A stretch of DNA of 64,000 nt from Blastochloris sulfoviridis. GTDB lineage: Bacteria; Pseudomonadota; Alphaproteobacteria; Rhizobiales; Xanthobacteraceae. The stretch covers positions 154,771 through 218,770 of the forward strand of contig NZ_VWPL01000002.1 of the NCBI RefSeq assembly GCF_008630065.1, written 5' to 3'. Made by a program: the position numbers and the translations under genes. Below, one piece after another: positions 55,036 through 62,715 of this stretch; within the stretch, counting starts at the first letter, position 1, and the number at the start of each line of letters is the position of its first letter. The notes beneath the pieces are model-generated. The model was given only the letters and a program-made list of their open reading frames with translations, ran no database searches and was not told the origin of the DNA.

Positions 55036-55052
55036 TTAACCGTACATTTACC
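55036..55052 (+). promoter_or_regulatory. Near-match to CtrA motif upstream of the PodJ-like gene
   Basis: TTAACCGTACATTTACC: TTAA, seven bases, TTTAC (one mismatch). It lies about 105 bases before the start chosen for the PodJ-like gene. The divergent gap 54691-55158 is otherwise empty of genes; its left part is AT-rich and must hold the merR promoter. podJ is under cell-cycle control in Caulobacter. Confidence 0.35.
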
Positions 55053-55158
55053 GTGGCAGGAAAAAGTGCCGTGGGAAGCACAGCGCCCGCGTGCCGTCGG
55101 CAATTCCGGTTCCGGCGGCCCATCCAGCGGTGCCGGCGAACGCCCGACGGGTTTGACC

Positions 55159-58100
55159 ATGACGCAACGTGGATCGTGGAACAGACGCAGCACCGCTCCC
55201 GACGTGGCCGCGGATCTTGCTGCCGACGCGCTGGATGCCGCACGGGCGGCGGCGGAACGGGAAGGGGTTTCCCTGGAGCGCTGGCTTGAGCGCGTCCTCC
55301 AGGCCGGGACCGGCGAGGCGGGCGAGCGCAGCCCGCCGCGGCGGCCCGCCACCATCGAGCGTCCCGAAGGGCCGGACGCCCGGTGCGAGCCGCCGGTGCG
55401 CGAGCCCGAGCCGGCCGAGCCCGGCACCGAGGGCGTCGCGGCGGCGCTGGGCGAGGTATCGCGACGGCTCAATGCCCTGCTTGGCGAGGTCGCGGGGGCG
55501 CCGCCGCGCGCCGGCGCGACGCATCCGCGCGACGGCCTGGGCCGGCCGGCCGGCCGCGCCGGTGCGGAGCGGCGCAGCGGCCTGGAATCGCCGCAGCTCG
55601 ACCTCCACCGCCGGCTCAACGAGCTTGCCGGCAATATCGAGGCCATGAACGAGCGCCTGCACGGCGCGGCCGAAGCGCGGGCGGGCCGGCGGCCGCTGTT
55701 CGACGCGGCTGTGGCCGAGATCAATGCCCGCCAGCGCCTGCTCGACGAACGGGCGGGCCTGCGCGGCTACCGCTCCGATTATGACGAGGTGGCCTCGCTG
55801 CGCCGCGACGTTTCCGACCTGTCGCGCACCGTCAGCTACCTGTCGCCGTGCCGTTCGCTCGAAGCGCTCGACGCCTCGGTGCGGGCGCTGCACGCGCAGG
55901 TAGAGGCGACCGCCCAGCCGCCGATCGACATCGACCAGCTCAACGACATGACGCGCATGCTGATCGAGGTGCGCGAGGGCGTGCGCGAGATCCAGGCCGA
56001 AGCCGGCGTCACCGCGCTCGGCGAGGAGCTGAAGGGGCTGTACCAGCGCTTCGACGCGCTCGACGAATCGCGGCTGGAGCCGGGGGCGGTCGATCGCCTC
56101 ACCGGCCAGATCAGCGAGCTGCGCGCCACGCTCGAACAGTTTCCGGCCCTCACCGCCGCCGACGGCTTCACCGGCGAGCTGCAGCAACTGGCCGCCAAGG
56201 CCGAGCGCATCGGCAGCGTGCTGGAGGACGCCGCCGCCGCGCTGGAGACCATGGAAGGGCTCGACCGCAAGCTCGACGCGCTGGCGGAGACCCTGGCCGC
56301 GACCTCGGCCGGCAGCGCCGAGGACGACGCGCTCGAGGAGATCCGCGAGCGCCTCGACCGCCTGCAGGTCGCGCTCGAAAACACCGTCCGCAACGCGCCG
56401 ATCGCCGTCGAGCGCTCGATGCTGCTCCTGGTCGACAAGCTCGATCGCCTCCAGGCCCTGATCGCCAACGGCCCGGACCTCGGCTCGATCGATTCGCGCC
56501 TCGACCAGATCGTCGAGCGGCTCGACCAGTCCGACAGCCGCCTCGGCCAGCTCGACGCCATCGAGCGCGGCCTGAACGACCTGTTCGCGCAGATCGAGGA
56601 ATCGCGCTGCAGCGCCATCGACGCCGCGCGTGCCGCGGTGCGCGACCTCGGCGTGACGCCGGTCAACGATCTGATGCGCGACCTGTCGGACCTGCGCACG
56701 GCCCAGCGCGAAACCGAGGTGCGCACCCACGGCACGCTGGAGACCGTCCACGGCACCCTGGAGCGGGTGGTCGACCGGCTGGCCATGCTGGAAGAGGACA
56801 TTGCACGCCGCGGCGACGGGCCATCCGCGGAGCGGGCCGAACGTCCCGCCGCCAGCCCGCCGCCCAAGGCGCCGCTGGTGTCGAATTGCGAGCCGGCGCC
56901 CGAGGCCGCCTCCGACCTCGTGCGCGACCTGCCCGCCGATCAGTCGCCGGATCTGGCGTCCGATCTGCCGCCCGATCTGCCGCTTGAGCCGGGCTCGCGC
57001 ATGCCGCTGCTGCGGAGCGGAACGGTCGCCACCGGCGCCATGGGGTCCGCCGCGGGCGCGACCGCGCCGGGTCTCGGCGGCAAGCCGCTGTCGGATGCGA
57101 CCTCCAAGGCGAGCTTCATCGCCGCCGCCCGCCGCGCCGCCCAGCAGGCGACCGCCGAAGGGTCCGCGCCCGCCGCCGCCTCCGACGATGCCCCCGCGCA
57201 AAGCGGCGTGCGCGCGGCGTTGGCGCGCCACCGGACGCTGATCCTGGCCGGCGTCGTGCTGCTGCTGGTGGCCGCCGCCGCGCCGATCATCCTGCCGCCG
57301 ATGCTGGGCAAGCTGTCGAAGGCGCCGAAGGCCGAGGCGCCGGCAATCGAGGCGCCGGCGACCGTTCCGGCCGCACCGCCGGGCGAGCCGGCGGACGTTC
57401 CGGCCGAGGCGCCGCCCGCAGCCCCTGGTCCGCAATCGTCCATGCCGCGCGATCCGGTCATCGCCCTGGCGCCGTCGTCGGGCGTGGTGCAGCCGGCCAT
57501 CTCCGCCTCGTCCATGCCGGCCTTCTCCGCCGGGCTGCTGGGAAGCAGCGATCCCGACATCACCAGCTCGACGCAGCCGGCCGCCGCCACGCTCGCCCCC
57601 ACCAAGCCGGAGCCGCTGCCGGCGGCGATCGGCCCGCAGGCGCTGCGCGAGGCGGCGCTGGCGGGAGACGCGGCGGCCCAGTTCGAGGTCGCCACCCGCT
57701 ATGCCGAAGGGCGCGGCGTGCCGCAGAGCCTGTCCGAAGCCCTGCGCTGGTATGATCGCGCCGCGCAGCAGGGATCGATCCCGGCGGCCTACCGCCTCGG
57801 CAGCCTCTACGAAAAGGGCCAGGGCGTGACCCGCGACCTGGTGAAGGCGCGCAGCTACTACACGCGCGCCGCCGAGGCCGGCAACGCCAAGGCCATCCAC
57901 AATCTCGCGGTGCTGTATGCCGAGGGGATCGACGGCAAGCCGGACTATCGGCAGGCCGGCCAGTTCTTCCGCCGCGCCGCCGACCACGGCCTGCGCGACA
58001 GCCAGTACAATCTCGGCATCCTCTATGCCCGCGGCCTGGGCGTTGAGCAGAACATGGCCGAGTCCTTCAAATGGTTCGCGCTGGCGGCGAGCCAGGGCGA

Positions 58101-58290
58101 TACCGAAGCGCAGAAGAAGCGCGACGACGTCGCCAACCGGCTCGATGCCCAGACCCTGCTCGCCGCCCGGCTGGCGGTGCAGACCTGGGCGGCGCAGCCG
58201 CTCGATCCGGAAGCCAATGACGTTCGTTCCTCGGCTGACTGGGACCGCGCCGCCGGTGCCCAGGGCAAGAAGGCGGCCGGCCGCTCCTGA
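55159..58290 (+). CDS. PodJ-like polarity protein: coiled coil, membrane helix, Sel1 repeats
   Basis: A 1043-residue protein. Order: N-terminal motif SLERWLERVLQAG (about 35-48), a long coiled-coil region of about 70-555 with many Leu/Glu/Arg heptads (NDLMRDLSDLRTAQRETEVR near its end), a Pro/Ala/Asp-rich linker with a tetrapeptide repeat, one membrane helix at about 694-715 (TLILAGVVLLLVAAAAPIIL), a Pro-rich periplasmic linker, and four Sel1 repeats at about 825-985 (ATRYAEGRGVPQSLSEALRW; LGSLYEKGQGVTRDLVKARS; LGILYARGLGVEQNMAESFK). This plan matches PodJ, which organises the cell pole, including pili, in Caulobacter. The ATG at 55159 begins the conserved part. A peptidoglycan-binding domain at the C-terminus is not seen. 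Together with CpaE it may place the Tad pilus. Confidence 0.85.
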   Translation: MTQRGSWNRRSTAPDVAADLAADALDAARAAAEREGVSLERWLERVLQAGTGEAGERSPPRRPATIERPEGPDARCEPPVREPEPAEPGTEGVAAALGEVSRRLNALLGEVAGAPPRAGATHPRDGLGRPAGRAGAERRSGLESPQLDLHRRLNELAGNIEAMNERLHGAAEARAGRRPLFDAAVAEINARQRLLDERAGLRGYRSDYDEVASLRRDVSDLSRTVSYLSPCRSLEALDASVRALHAQVEATAQPPIDIDQLNDMTRMLIEVREGVREIQAEAGVTALGEELKGLYQRFDALDESRLEPGAVDRLTGQISELRATLEQFPALTAADGFTGELQQLAAKAERIGSVLEDAAAALETMEGLDRKLDALAETLAATSAGSAEDDALEEIRERLDRLQVALENTVRNAPIAVERSMLLLVDKLDRLQALIANGPDLGSIDSRLDQIVERLDQSDSRLGQLDAIERGLNDLFAQIEESRCSAIDAARAAVRDLGVTPVNDLMRDLSDLRTAQRETEVRTHGTLETVHGTLERVVDRLAMLEEDIARRGDGPSAERAERPAASPPPKAPLVSNCEPAPEAASDLVRDLPADQSPDLASDLPPDLPLEPGSRMPLLRSGTVATGAMGSAAGATAPGLGGKPLSDATSKASFIAAARRAAQQATAEGSAPAAASDDAPAQSGVRAALARHRTLILAGVVLLLVAAAAPIILPPMLGKLSKAPKAEAPAIEAPATVPAAPPGEPADVPAEAPPAAPGPQSSMPRDPVIALAPSSGVVQPAISASSMPAFSAGLLGSSDPDITSSTQPAAATLAPTKPEPLPAAIGPQALREAALAGDAAAQFEVATRYAEGRGVPQSLSEALRWYDRAAQQGSIPAAYRLGSLYEKGQGVTRDLVKARSYYTRAAEAGNAKAIHNLAVLYAEGIDGKPDYRQAGQFFRRAADHGLRDSQYNLGILYARGLGVEQNMAESFKWFALAASQGDTEAQKKRDDVANRLDAQTLLAARLAVQTWAAQPLDPEANDVRSSADWDRAAGAQGKKAAGRS
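56914..56985 (+). repeat. In-frame 12-bp tandem repeat, six units, in the PodJ-like gene
   Basis: Units from 56914 every 12 bases encode DLVR, DLPA, DQSP, DLAS, DLPP, DLPL. The two last units share GATCTGCCG. It lies in the linker before the membrane helix. Confidence 0.8.
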
Positions 58291-58344
58291 TCGCCGCCGG
58301 GGGGCCGCGGCCGAAGCGAAGGCCGCGACAGGCATTGAACGACG

Positions 58345-58379
58345 AACGGGGTGCCGGTGGGAAACGTCGGCGCCCCGTT
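58345..58379 (+). terminator. Putative terminator after the PodJ-like gene
   Basis: Arms AACGGGGTGCC (58345) and GGCGCCCCGTT (58369) pair with one G-U, loop 13 bases, followed by CTCGTTCG, so the T run is poor. It lies 55 bases past the stop. Confidence 0.5.
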
Positions 58380-58439
58380 CTCGTTCGTCCGCAGCCCCCT
58401 CGCCGTTGGAGTGGCCTCCGGCGACCGGCGCGGAATGGG

Positions 58440-58545
58440 CATGATGGGGTTTCCGGACGATCCCTTCGGGATCGCGGAAACGGGAACGATTTTTGCCTCG
58501 TGTGGCCGGTGGATCACGACGCGACCGTCCGGATCCCGTATGAAG
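58440..58545 (-). repeat. Degenerate family A element (copy A6)
   Basis: In the 325-base gap before the TSUP gene: ATGATGGGGTTTCCGGACGA, TCCCTTCGGGATCGCGGAAA, CGGGAACGATTTTTGCCTCG, GGCCGGTGGATCACG and CCGTATGAAGCGG. The ends and the first hairpin are kept; the middle has diverged. No gene is seen in this gap. Confidence 0.6.
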
Positions 58546-58615
58546 CGGTTGCGGAAGGTCCGGCGTGCGCTTCGGGCGAACCCGGGCCTTCGGCTGCGTT
58601 GCAAGGCCGAACCCC

Positions 58616-59542
58616 GTGCAGATCTATCTCCCGATCGCGGAACTGCCCGTGAACGTGTTCCTCATTCTCGGAATGGGGATCGCGGTCGGGTTCATCTCCG
58701 GCATGTTCGGCGTCGGCGGCGGGTTCCTGATGACGCCGCTGCTGATCTTCGTCGGCATTCCGCCGGCGGTGTCGGTGGTCACCGTCACCGCCCACATGGC
58801 GGCCTCGTCCGCCTCCGGGGCGATCGCCTACTGGCGCAAGGGGGCGATCGATTTCGGCCTGGCCGGGGTGCTGCTGCTCGGCGGCATGGTGGGCACCGGG
58901 CTCGGCGTGTGGGTGTTCACCATCCTGCGCCGCTTCGGCCAGCTCGATCTGGCGATCGGTATCTCCTACGTGCTGCTGCTCGGCATCATCGGCAGCCTGA
59001 TGATCGGCGAGAGCGTGCAGGCCATCCTGCGCAGCCGCCGCAAGACCGCGCAGCCGCCGCGGCTGGCCGGCAAGCCCCGGTGGTTCGCCGGCCTGCCGTT
59101 CCGCATGCATTTCCGGCGCTCGAACCTCGACGTCTCGGTGCTGCCGGTGCTGGCGATCGGCGGCGGCATCGGCTTTCTCGGCGCGGTGATGGGCATCAGC
59201 GGCGGCTTCATGCTGGTGCCGGCGCTGATCTACCTGCTGCGGGTGCCGACCGGCGTGGTGCTCGGCACCTCGCTGGTGCTGACGCTTGCCACCATGGCGG
59301 CGGCGGTGCTGATGCACGCGCTGTCCAGCCTGTCGCTCGACGTCGTGCTCGCGCTGATCCTGATGGTCGGCGGGGTGATGGGCGCGCAGTTCGGCGCCCG
59401 CGCCGGCCAGGCCATGCGCGGCGAGCAGCTTCGCCTGCTGCTCGGGCTCCTGGTTCTGGCGGTGGGGCTGCGCTTCCTGATCGACCTGGCGCTGCCGCCG
59501 GGGGAGATGTTCACCGTGCTGCAGACGGAGCGGGTGCGATGA
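58616..59542 (+). CDS. TSUP family transporter (TauE/SafE-like)
   Basis: A 308-residue inner-membrane protein with about eight helices in two repeats. The GMFGVGGGFLMTPLLIFVGI segment near residues 25-44 and the second repeat VMGISGGFMLVPALIYLL near 200-217 are the family signatures. Members export or import sulfite, organosulfonates or other anions. GTG at 58616 (VQIYLPIAELPVNVFLI) is the likely start; an ATG at 58565 is less likely. The next gene overlaps by four bases (ATGA), so the two form a unit. Confidence 0.9.
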   Translation: MQIYLPIAELPVNVFLILGMGIAVGFISGMFGVGGGFLMTPLLIFVGIPPAVSVVTVTAHMAASSASGAIAYWRKGAIDFGLAGVLLLGGMVGTGLGVWVFTILRRFGQLDLAIGISYVLLLGIIGSLMIGESVQAILRSRRKTAQPPRLAGKPRWFAGLPFRMHFRRSNLDVSVLPVLAIGGGIGFLGAVMGISGGFMLVPALIYLLRVPTGVVLGTSLVLTLATMAAAVLMHALSSLSLDVVLALILMVGGVMGAQFGARAGQAMRGEQLRLLLGLLVLAVGLRFLIDLALPPGEMFTVLQTERVR

Positions 59543-60333
59543 GGGCGCCAGCCCCGGTCCGCCTCGCCGTCGCGGCGGTCCTGGCGCAATTGACGTTTCT
59601 GGCGCTGTCCGCCCCGGCGTCGGCCGAGCGCCTGGTGATCTCGCTCTCCACCGACCGGGTGCAGATCGCCTCCAACTTCACCGGGGACGACATTGCGGTG
59701 TTCGGCAGCATCGACCTGCCGGCCTATCTCACCGAGGGGATCGCCTACGACGTCGCGGTGACGGTGCAGGGGCCGCGCCAGTCCTTCACCACCCGCCGCA
59801 AGGAGCGGGTGCTCGGGCTGTGGGTCAATGTCGATTCGCGCGAGTTCGTGGAGGCGCCGGCCTATCTGGCGGTGCTGTCCAACCGGCCGCTGGCCGACAT
59901 CGCCGATGGCGACGTGCAGCGGCGCGAGCGGCTCGGCATCGCCAATGTGCGGCTCCTGCAGCGCATCGGCCCCGACTATGCCGACACCGTGGCCGACGAC
60001 GTGTTCCGCCAGGCGTTCGTGCGCATCCGCAGCGGCGAGGGCCTCTATATCGAGAGCGATGCCGACGTGTCGTTCCTCACCGGCACGGTGTTCCGCGCCA
60101 CCGTGCCGCTGCCGCCGAACGTGCCGACCGGCCGGTTCGACGTCGACGTCAAGGTGTTCGCCGCCGGCCAGCTTGTGGCGCGCGACCGGGCGGCGCTGAC
60201 GATCAGCAAGGTGGGGTTCGAGCACTTCGTCGCGGTCTATGCCCGCGACCACGCGCTGCTCTACGGCCTCGCCGTGGCGTTGATGGCGCTCGGCACCGGC
60301 TGGCTGGCGAGTGTGATCTTCCGGCGGGATTGA
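59539..60333 (+). CDS. TIGR02186 family membrane-anchored protein
   Basis: A 264-residue protein: signal peptide (AVAAVLAQLTFLALSAPASA), a periplasmic domain of about 200 residues (ERLVISLSTDRVQIASNFTG, then GLWVNVDSREFVEAPAYLAV), and a C-terminal helix (LLYGLAVALMALGTGWLASV) with a short cytoplasmic tail RRD. The family is commonly found directly after a TSUP transporter in alphaproteobacteria and is thought to be its partner; no biochemical role is known to me. It overlaps the TSUP gene by four bases. The stop is followed directly by the family A array. Confidence 0.88.
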   Translation: MRAPAPVRLAVAAVLAQLTFLALSAPASAERLVISLSTDRVQIASNFTGDDIAVFGSIDLPAYLTEGIAYDVAVTVQGPRQSFTTRRKERVLGLWVNVDSREFVEAPAYLAVLSNRPLADIADGDVQRRERLGIANVRLLQRIGPDYADTVADDVFRQAFVRIRSGEGLYIESDADVSFLTGTVFRATVPLPPNVPTGRFDVDVKVFAAGQLVARDRAALTISKVGFEHFVAVYARDHALLYGLAVALMALGTGWLASVIFRRD

Positions 60334-60596
60334 CGCGAAGTCCGGCCGATCAGGCCGGAGCTTCGCATGCCGATTGCCGAAAATCCCGTTTCCGAACAAG
60401 GGTTTTCGGCGAGACTGTTTCCGGCATCCCGAAGGGATCAGCCGGAAACCGTATGATGCGAAGTCCGGCCGATCAGGCCGGAGCTTCGCATGCCGATTGC
60501 CGAAAATCCCGTTTCTGAACAAGGGGTTTTCGGCGAGACTGTTTCCGGCATCCCGAAGGGATCAGCCGGAAACCGTATGATGCGAAATCCGGCCGA
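60334..60596. repeat. Two nearly identical family A elements in tandem plus a third left end
   Basis: Copies at about 60334-60453 and 60454-60577 differ at only a few bases; a third partial begins TGATGCGAAATCCGGCC at 60579 and runs into the 3' end of the methyltransferase gene. Each copy: GCGAAGTCCGGCCGATCAGG, CCGGAGCTTCGCATGCCG, CGAAAATCCCGTTT, GAACAAGGGTTTTCGGCGAG, ACTGTTTCCGGCATCCCGAA, GGGATCAGCCGGAAACCG, TATGATG. The hairpin CCGGCC-GATCA-GGCCGG (60342-60358) can act on both strands between these convergent genes. Confidence 0.92.
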
Positions 60597-61517
60597 TCAG
60601 GCCGGTTTCGCCAGCACCGCCAGCCAGCCCGGCACCGGCGCGCCGGCATCGAAGCGGGCGGAGGCGGCGGCAAGGCGCAGCACCTCCAGGCCGGCCGCCG
60701 CGGCGCGGCCGCGCACATGGTCGGCGCCGTGGCGATAGCGCAGGCTGGCGTGCAGCTCGATGCCGGTCTCGGTGCGCTCGAAGGTGGCGGCAAACAGCCC
60801 GCCCGGCGCCAGCACCCGTGCGGCCTGCGCGAACACCGGTCCGAGCTCGCCGACATAGACCAGCGCGTCGGCGGCGACGATCAGCTCGGCCGAGGCGGCC
60901 GGCTCGGCGGTTAGCGCGGCCAGCAGGTCGGCCTGCACCAGCTCGTCGTAGCAGCCCTTGCGGCGGGCCTGGGCCAGCATGCCGGCCGACAGGTCGATGC
61001 CGACGAGCGTTGCGCAATGCGGGCGCAGCAGGGCGCCGGCGAGGCCGGTGCCGCAGCCGAGGTCGAGGCATCGGCCGGCCCGCCAGTGGGGTCCGCGCAG
61101 CGCCGCGAGCGCGTCCTTCAGCAGTTGCGGCCCGACATAGCCGAGCCGGTCGACCAGGGCCGCGTCGAAATCGGCGGCGTACTGGTCGAACAGCGACTGC
61201 ACGTAGCCGGCGGCCATCGCATCGGCGGCCTGGCCGTCGCCGAGCCGCGCCAGCCGCAGCGCGGCGCCGAGCTCGTCGTCCGGATCGATGTCGCGGGCGC
61301 GGCGGAAGGCATCGGCTGCCTCCCGGCGCGCGCCCAGGGCGTCGCGCGCCTCGCCCAGCGCGAACCAGGCGGCTGCCCAGTCCGGCGCGAGCTCGACCGC
61401 CTGCGCCAGCAGGTCGGCGGCGGCGGCGAGATCGCCGTCGCGCCGATAGGCCAGCGCGAGGTCGTAGCGGCGGTCGGCGATCGGGTCGCCGGATGAGCGG
61501 AAGACGGGAGAACGCAT
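60597..61517 (-). CDS. TPR-containing SAM-dependent methyltransferase
   Basis: A 306-residue soluble protein. TPR-like helices come first (residues 15-90: DLALAYRRDGDLAAAADLLA, AAAWFALGEARDALGARREA), then a class I methyltransferase domain. Motif I is CLDLGCGTGLAGALL at about 140-155, with the acidic VGIDLSAGM next, and motif IV-like LIVAADALVYVGELGPVF. It resembles predicted methyltransferases annotated as contains TPR repeats; substrate unknown. The ATG at 61517 has GAGGAAGG upstream; a TTG at 61556 is less likely. Its stop codon sits inside the GCCTGATCGGCC palindrome of a family A end. Confidence 0.87.
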   Translation of the reverse strand: MRSPVFRSSGDPIADRRYDLALAYRRDGDLAAAADLLAQAVELAPDWAAAWFALGEARDALGARREAADAFRRARDIDPDDELGAALRLARLGDGQAADAMAAGYVQSLFDQYAADFDAALVDRLGYVGPQLLKDALAALRGPHWRAGRCLDLGCGTGLAGALLRPHCATLVGIDLSAGMLAQARRKGCYDELVQADLLAALTAEPAASAELIVAADALVYVGELGPVFAQAARVLAPGGLFAATFERTETGIELHASLRYRHGADHVRGRAAAAGLEVLRLAAASARFDAGAPVPGWLAVLAKPA

Positions 61518-61619
61518 GCGGATGGCCTTCCTCGGCCGGGCCGCGGCGTTTCGCAAGAGGCAGGAGCCGCTGTGGGGCGCATTTTTGACGTCCGGAGGGG
61601 GGCTTGGCGCGGATCGTCC

Positions 61620-62190
61620 GTCCCGATCTGCGACAGGCGGAGTCCTGTGCGGCCCGTCGTCTTCGAACGGCGCCGGAACGGACCATGTCCGAATCGCGGG
61701 CCGCCGTTGGCCGGTCGAGTCGGGTTACCAAAGGATTGCCGGCGCTTGCGCCGCGGCGGGCCGTGGTCGCCGGAGGTGTTCGGGCCGTCCCGATCTGCGA
61801 CAGGCGGGGTTTCGCCCGCCGCGCGGTTTTCGAACGGTGCCCGAACGGACCGTGTCCGAATCGCGGGCAGCCGTTGGCCGATCGAGTCGGGTTACCAAAG
61901 GATTGCCGGCGCTTGCGCCGCGGCGGGCCGTCCCGATCTGCGACAGGTGATGTCTCGTCCGGTCCGTCATTTTCGAACGGTGACGGAACGGACCATGTCC
62001 GAATCGCGGATCGTGGCCGGCCGGGCGAGTCGGGTTGCTGAAAGGTTAGCGCCGGGCGGGGCCGCTCGGGTGTCCCGATCTGCGACAGGCGATGTCCTGC
62101 CCGGTCCGTCATTCTCGAACGGGCGCCGAACGAACCGCGTCCGAATCGCGGGTTGCCGGGGGTGTCGCGGCCGCGTCGGCCTTGAATGGC
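61620..62190. repeat. Four tandem copies of a 142-167-bp repeat
   Basis: Each copy starts GTCCCGATCTGCGACAGG: 61620, 61787, 61930 and 62072. The order inside is constant: start word; GGTCCGTC and GACGGAACGGACC type arms around TTCGAACGG (imperfect stem); ATGTCCGAATCGCGG; then in the first two copies CGAGTCGGGTTACCAAAGGA and TTGCCGGCGCTTGCGCCG. Spacings are 167, 143 and 142 bases, not multiples of three, and frames through the array do not repeat, so it is unlikely to encode protein. It fills most of the 846-base gap 61518-62363. Confidence 0.92.
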
Positions 62191-62206
62191 GGCGTCCGTC
62201 ATCCAA

Positions 62207-62338
62207 TTATGCGGTTTCCGGCTGATCCCTTCGGGATGCCGGAAACGGTCTCGCCGAAAAATCCTTGATCCGAACAGGATTTTTCGGCGATCGGAATACA
62301 GTTCTCCGGCTTGATCAGCCGGAAACCGTATTATGCGG
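62207..62338 (-). repeat. Family A element (copy A7), best-formed copy
   Basis: Shows the full structure. Ends: ATTATGCGGTTTCCGG and CCGGAAACCGTATTATGC. Hairpin 1: GGTTTCCGGC with GCCGGAAAC around TCCCTTCGGGA. Hairpin 2: CGCCGAAAAATCCT (62252-62265) with AGGATTTTTCGGCG (62276-62289), a perfect 14-bp stem. Hairpin 3: CCGGCTTGATCAGCCGG. It ends 25 bases before the DUF6460 gene start. Confidence 0.9.
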
Positions 62339-62363
62339 GTGCTTTGCCGCGCCGGAGACTTTC

Positions 62364-62708
62364 ATGACCTATCCCGATCCCGCATCCCCGCCTCCGTTCG
62401 AGCGTGGCCCGCGCACCGCGCCGTCTGCAGTCGACAGGTTCTTCGGCGGCCCGCCGGTGTGGGTGGCGCTGCGGCTTCTGATGCTGTCGCTGGTGGTTGG
62501 CGTCATCCTGTCGGTGATCGGCCTCGACCCGCTCAACATCATCCAGTCGTTGGGCGATTTCGTGCGCTGGGTGGTGCGGCGGTTCGAGGATTTCTTCCAC
62601 CTCGGCTTCGAGGCGGTCGAGCGGATCATCCGCTACGTGCTGCTGGGCGCGGCGGTGGTGGTGCCGATCTGGCTGCTGGTGCGGCTGTTCAAGGTCAGCG
62701 AGCGCTGA
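62364..62708 (+). CDS. Small membrane protein, DUF6460-like
   Basis: A 114-residue protein with two membrane helices (about 32-54, ALRLLMLSLVVGVILSVIGL; and 88-110, IRYVLLGAAVVVPIWLLVRL) and an amphipathic middle (FVRWVVRRFEDFFHLGFEAV). The layout matches proteins labelled DUF6460 in Hyphomicrobiales, often next to pyrD. Function unknown. The ATG at 62364 is used; the frame is open upstream through a family A element. Convergent with pyrD, seven bases apart. Confidence 0.82.
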   Translation: MTYPDPASPPPFERGPRTAPSAVDRFFGGPPVWVALRLLMLSLVVGVILSVIGLDPLNIIQSLGDFVRWVVRRFEDFFHLGFEAVERIIRYVLLGAAVVVPIWLLVRLFKVSER

Positions 62709-62715
62709 TTTCGGC

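Noticed and set aside
55048..58335. A 1095-codon open frame antisense to the PodJ-like gene, and similar long antisense frames (3853-5736, 8737-10488, 13680-15323, 37946-40093, 39838-41889)
   Set aside because: They mirror well-supported genes, show no family motifs and have the His/Gln/Arg-rich composition of antisense frames in GC-rich DNA.
61620..62190. CRISPR array
   Set aside because: Units are about 143 bp, the whole unit is conserved rather than short repeats with unique spacers, and there are no cas genes.
61572..62225. Protein-coding frames across the 143-bp tandem array
   Set aside because: The period is not a multiple of three, peptides do not repeat in register, and no ribosome site or motif is present.
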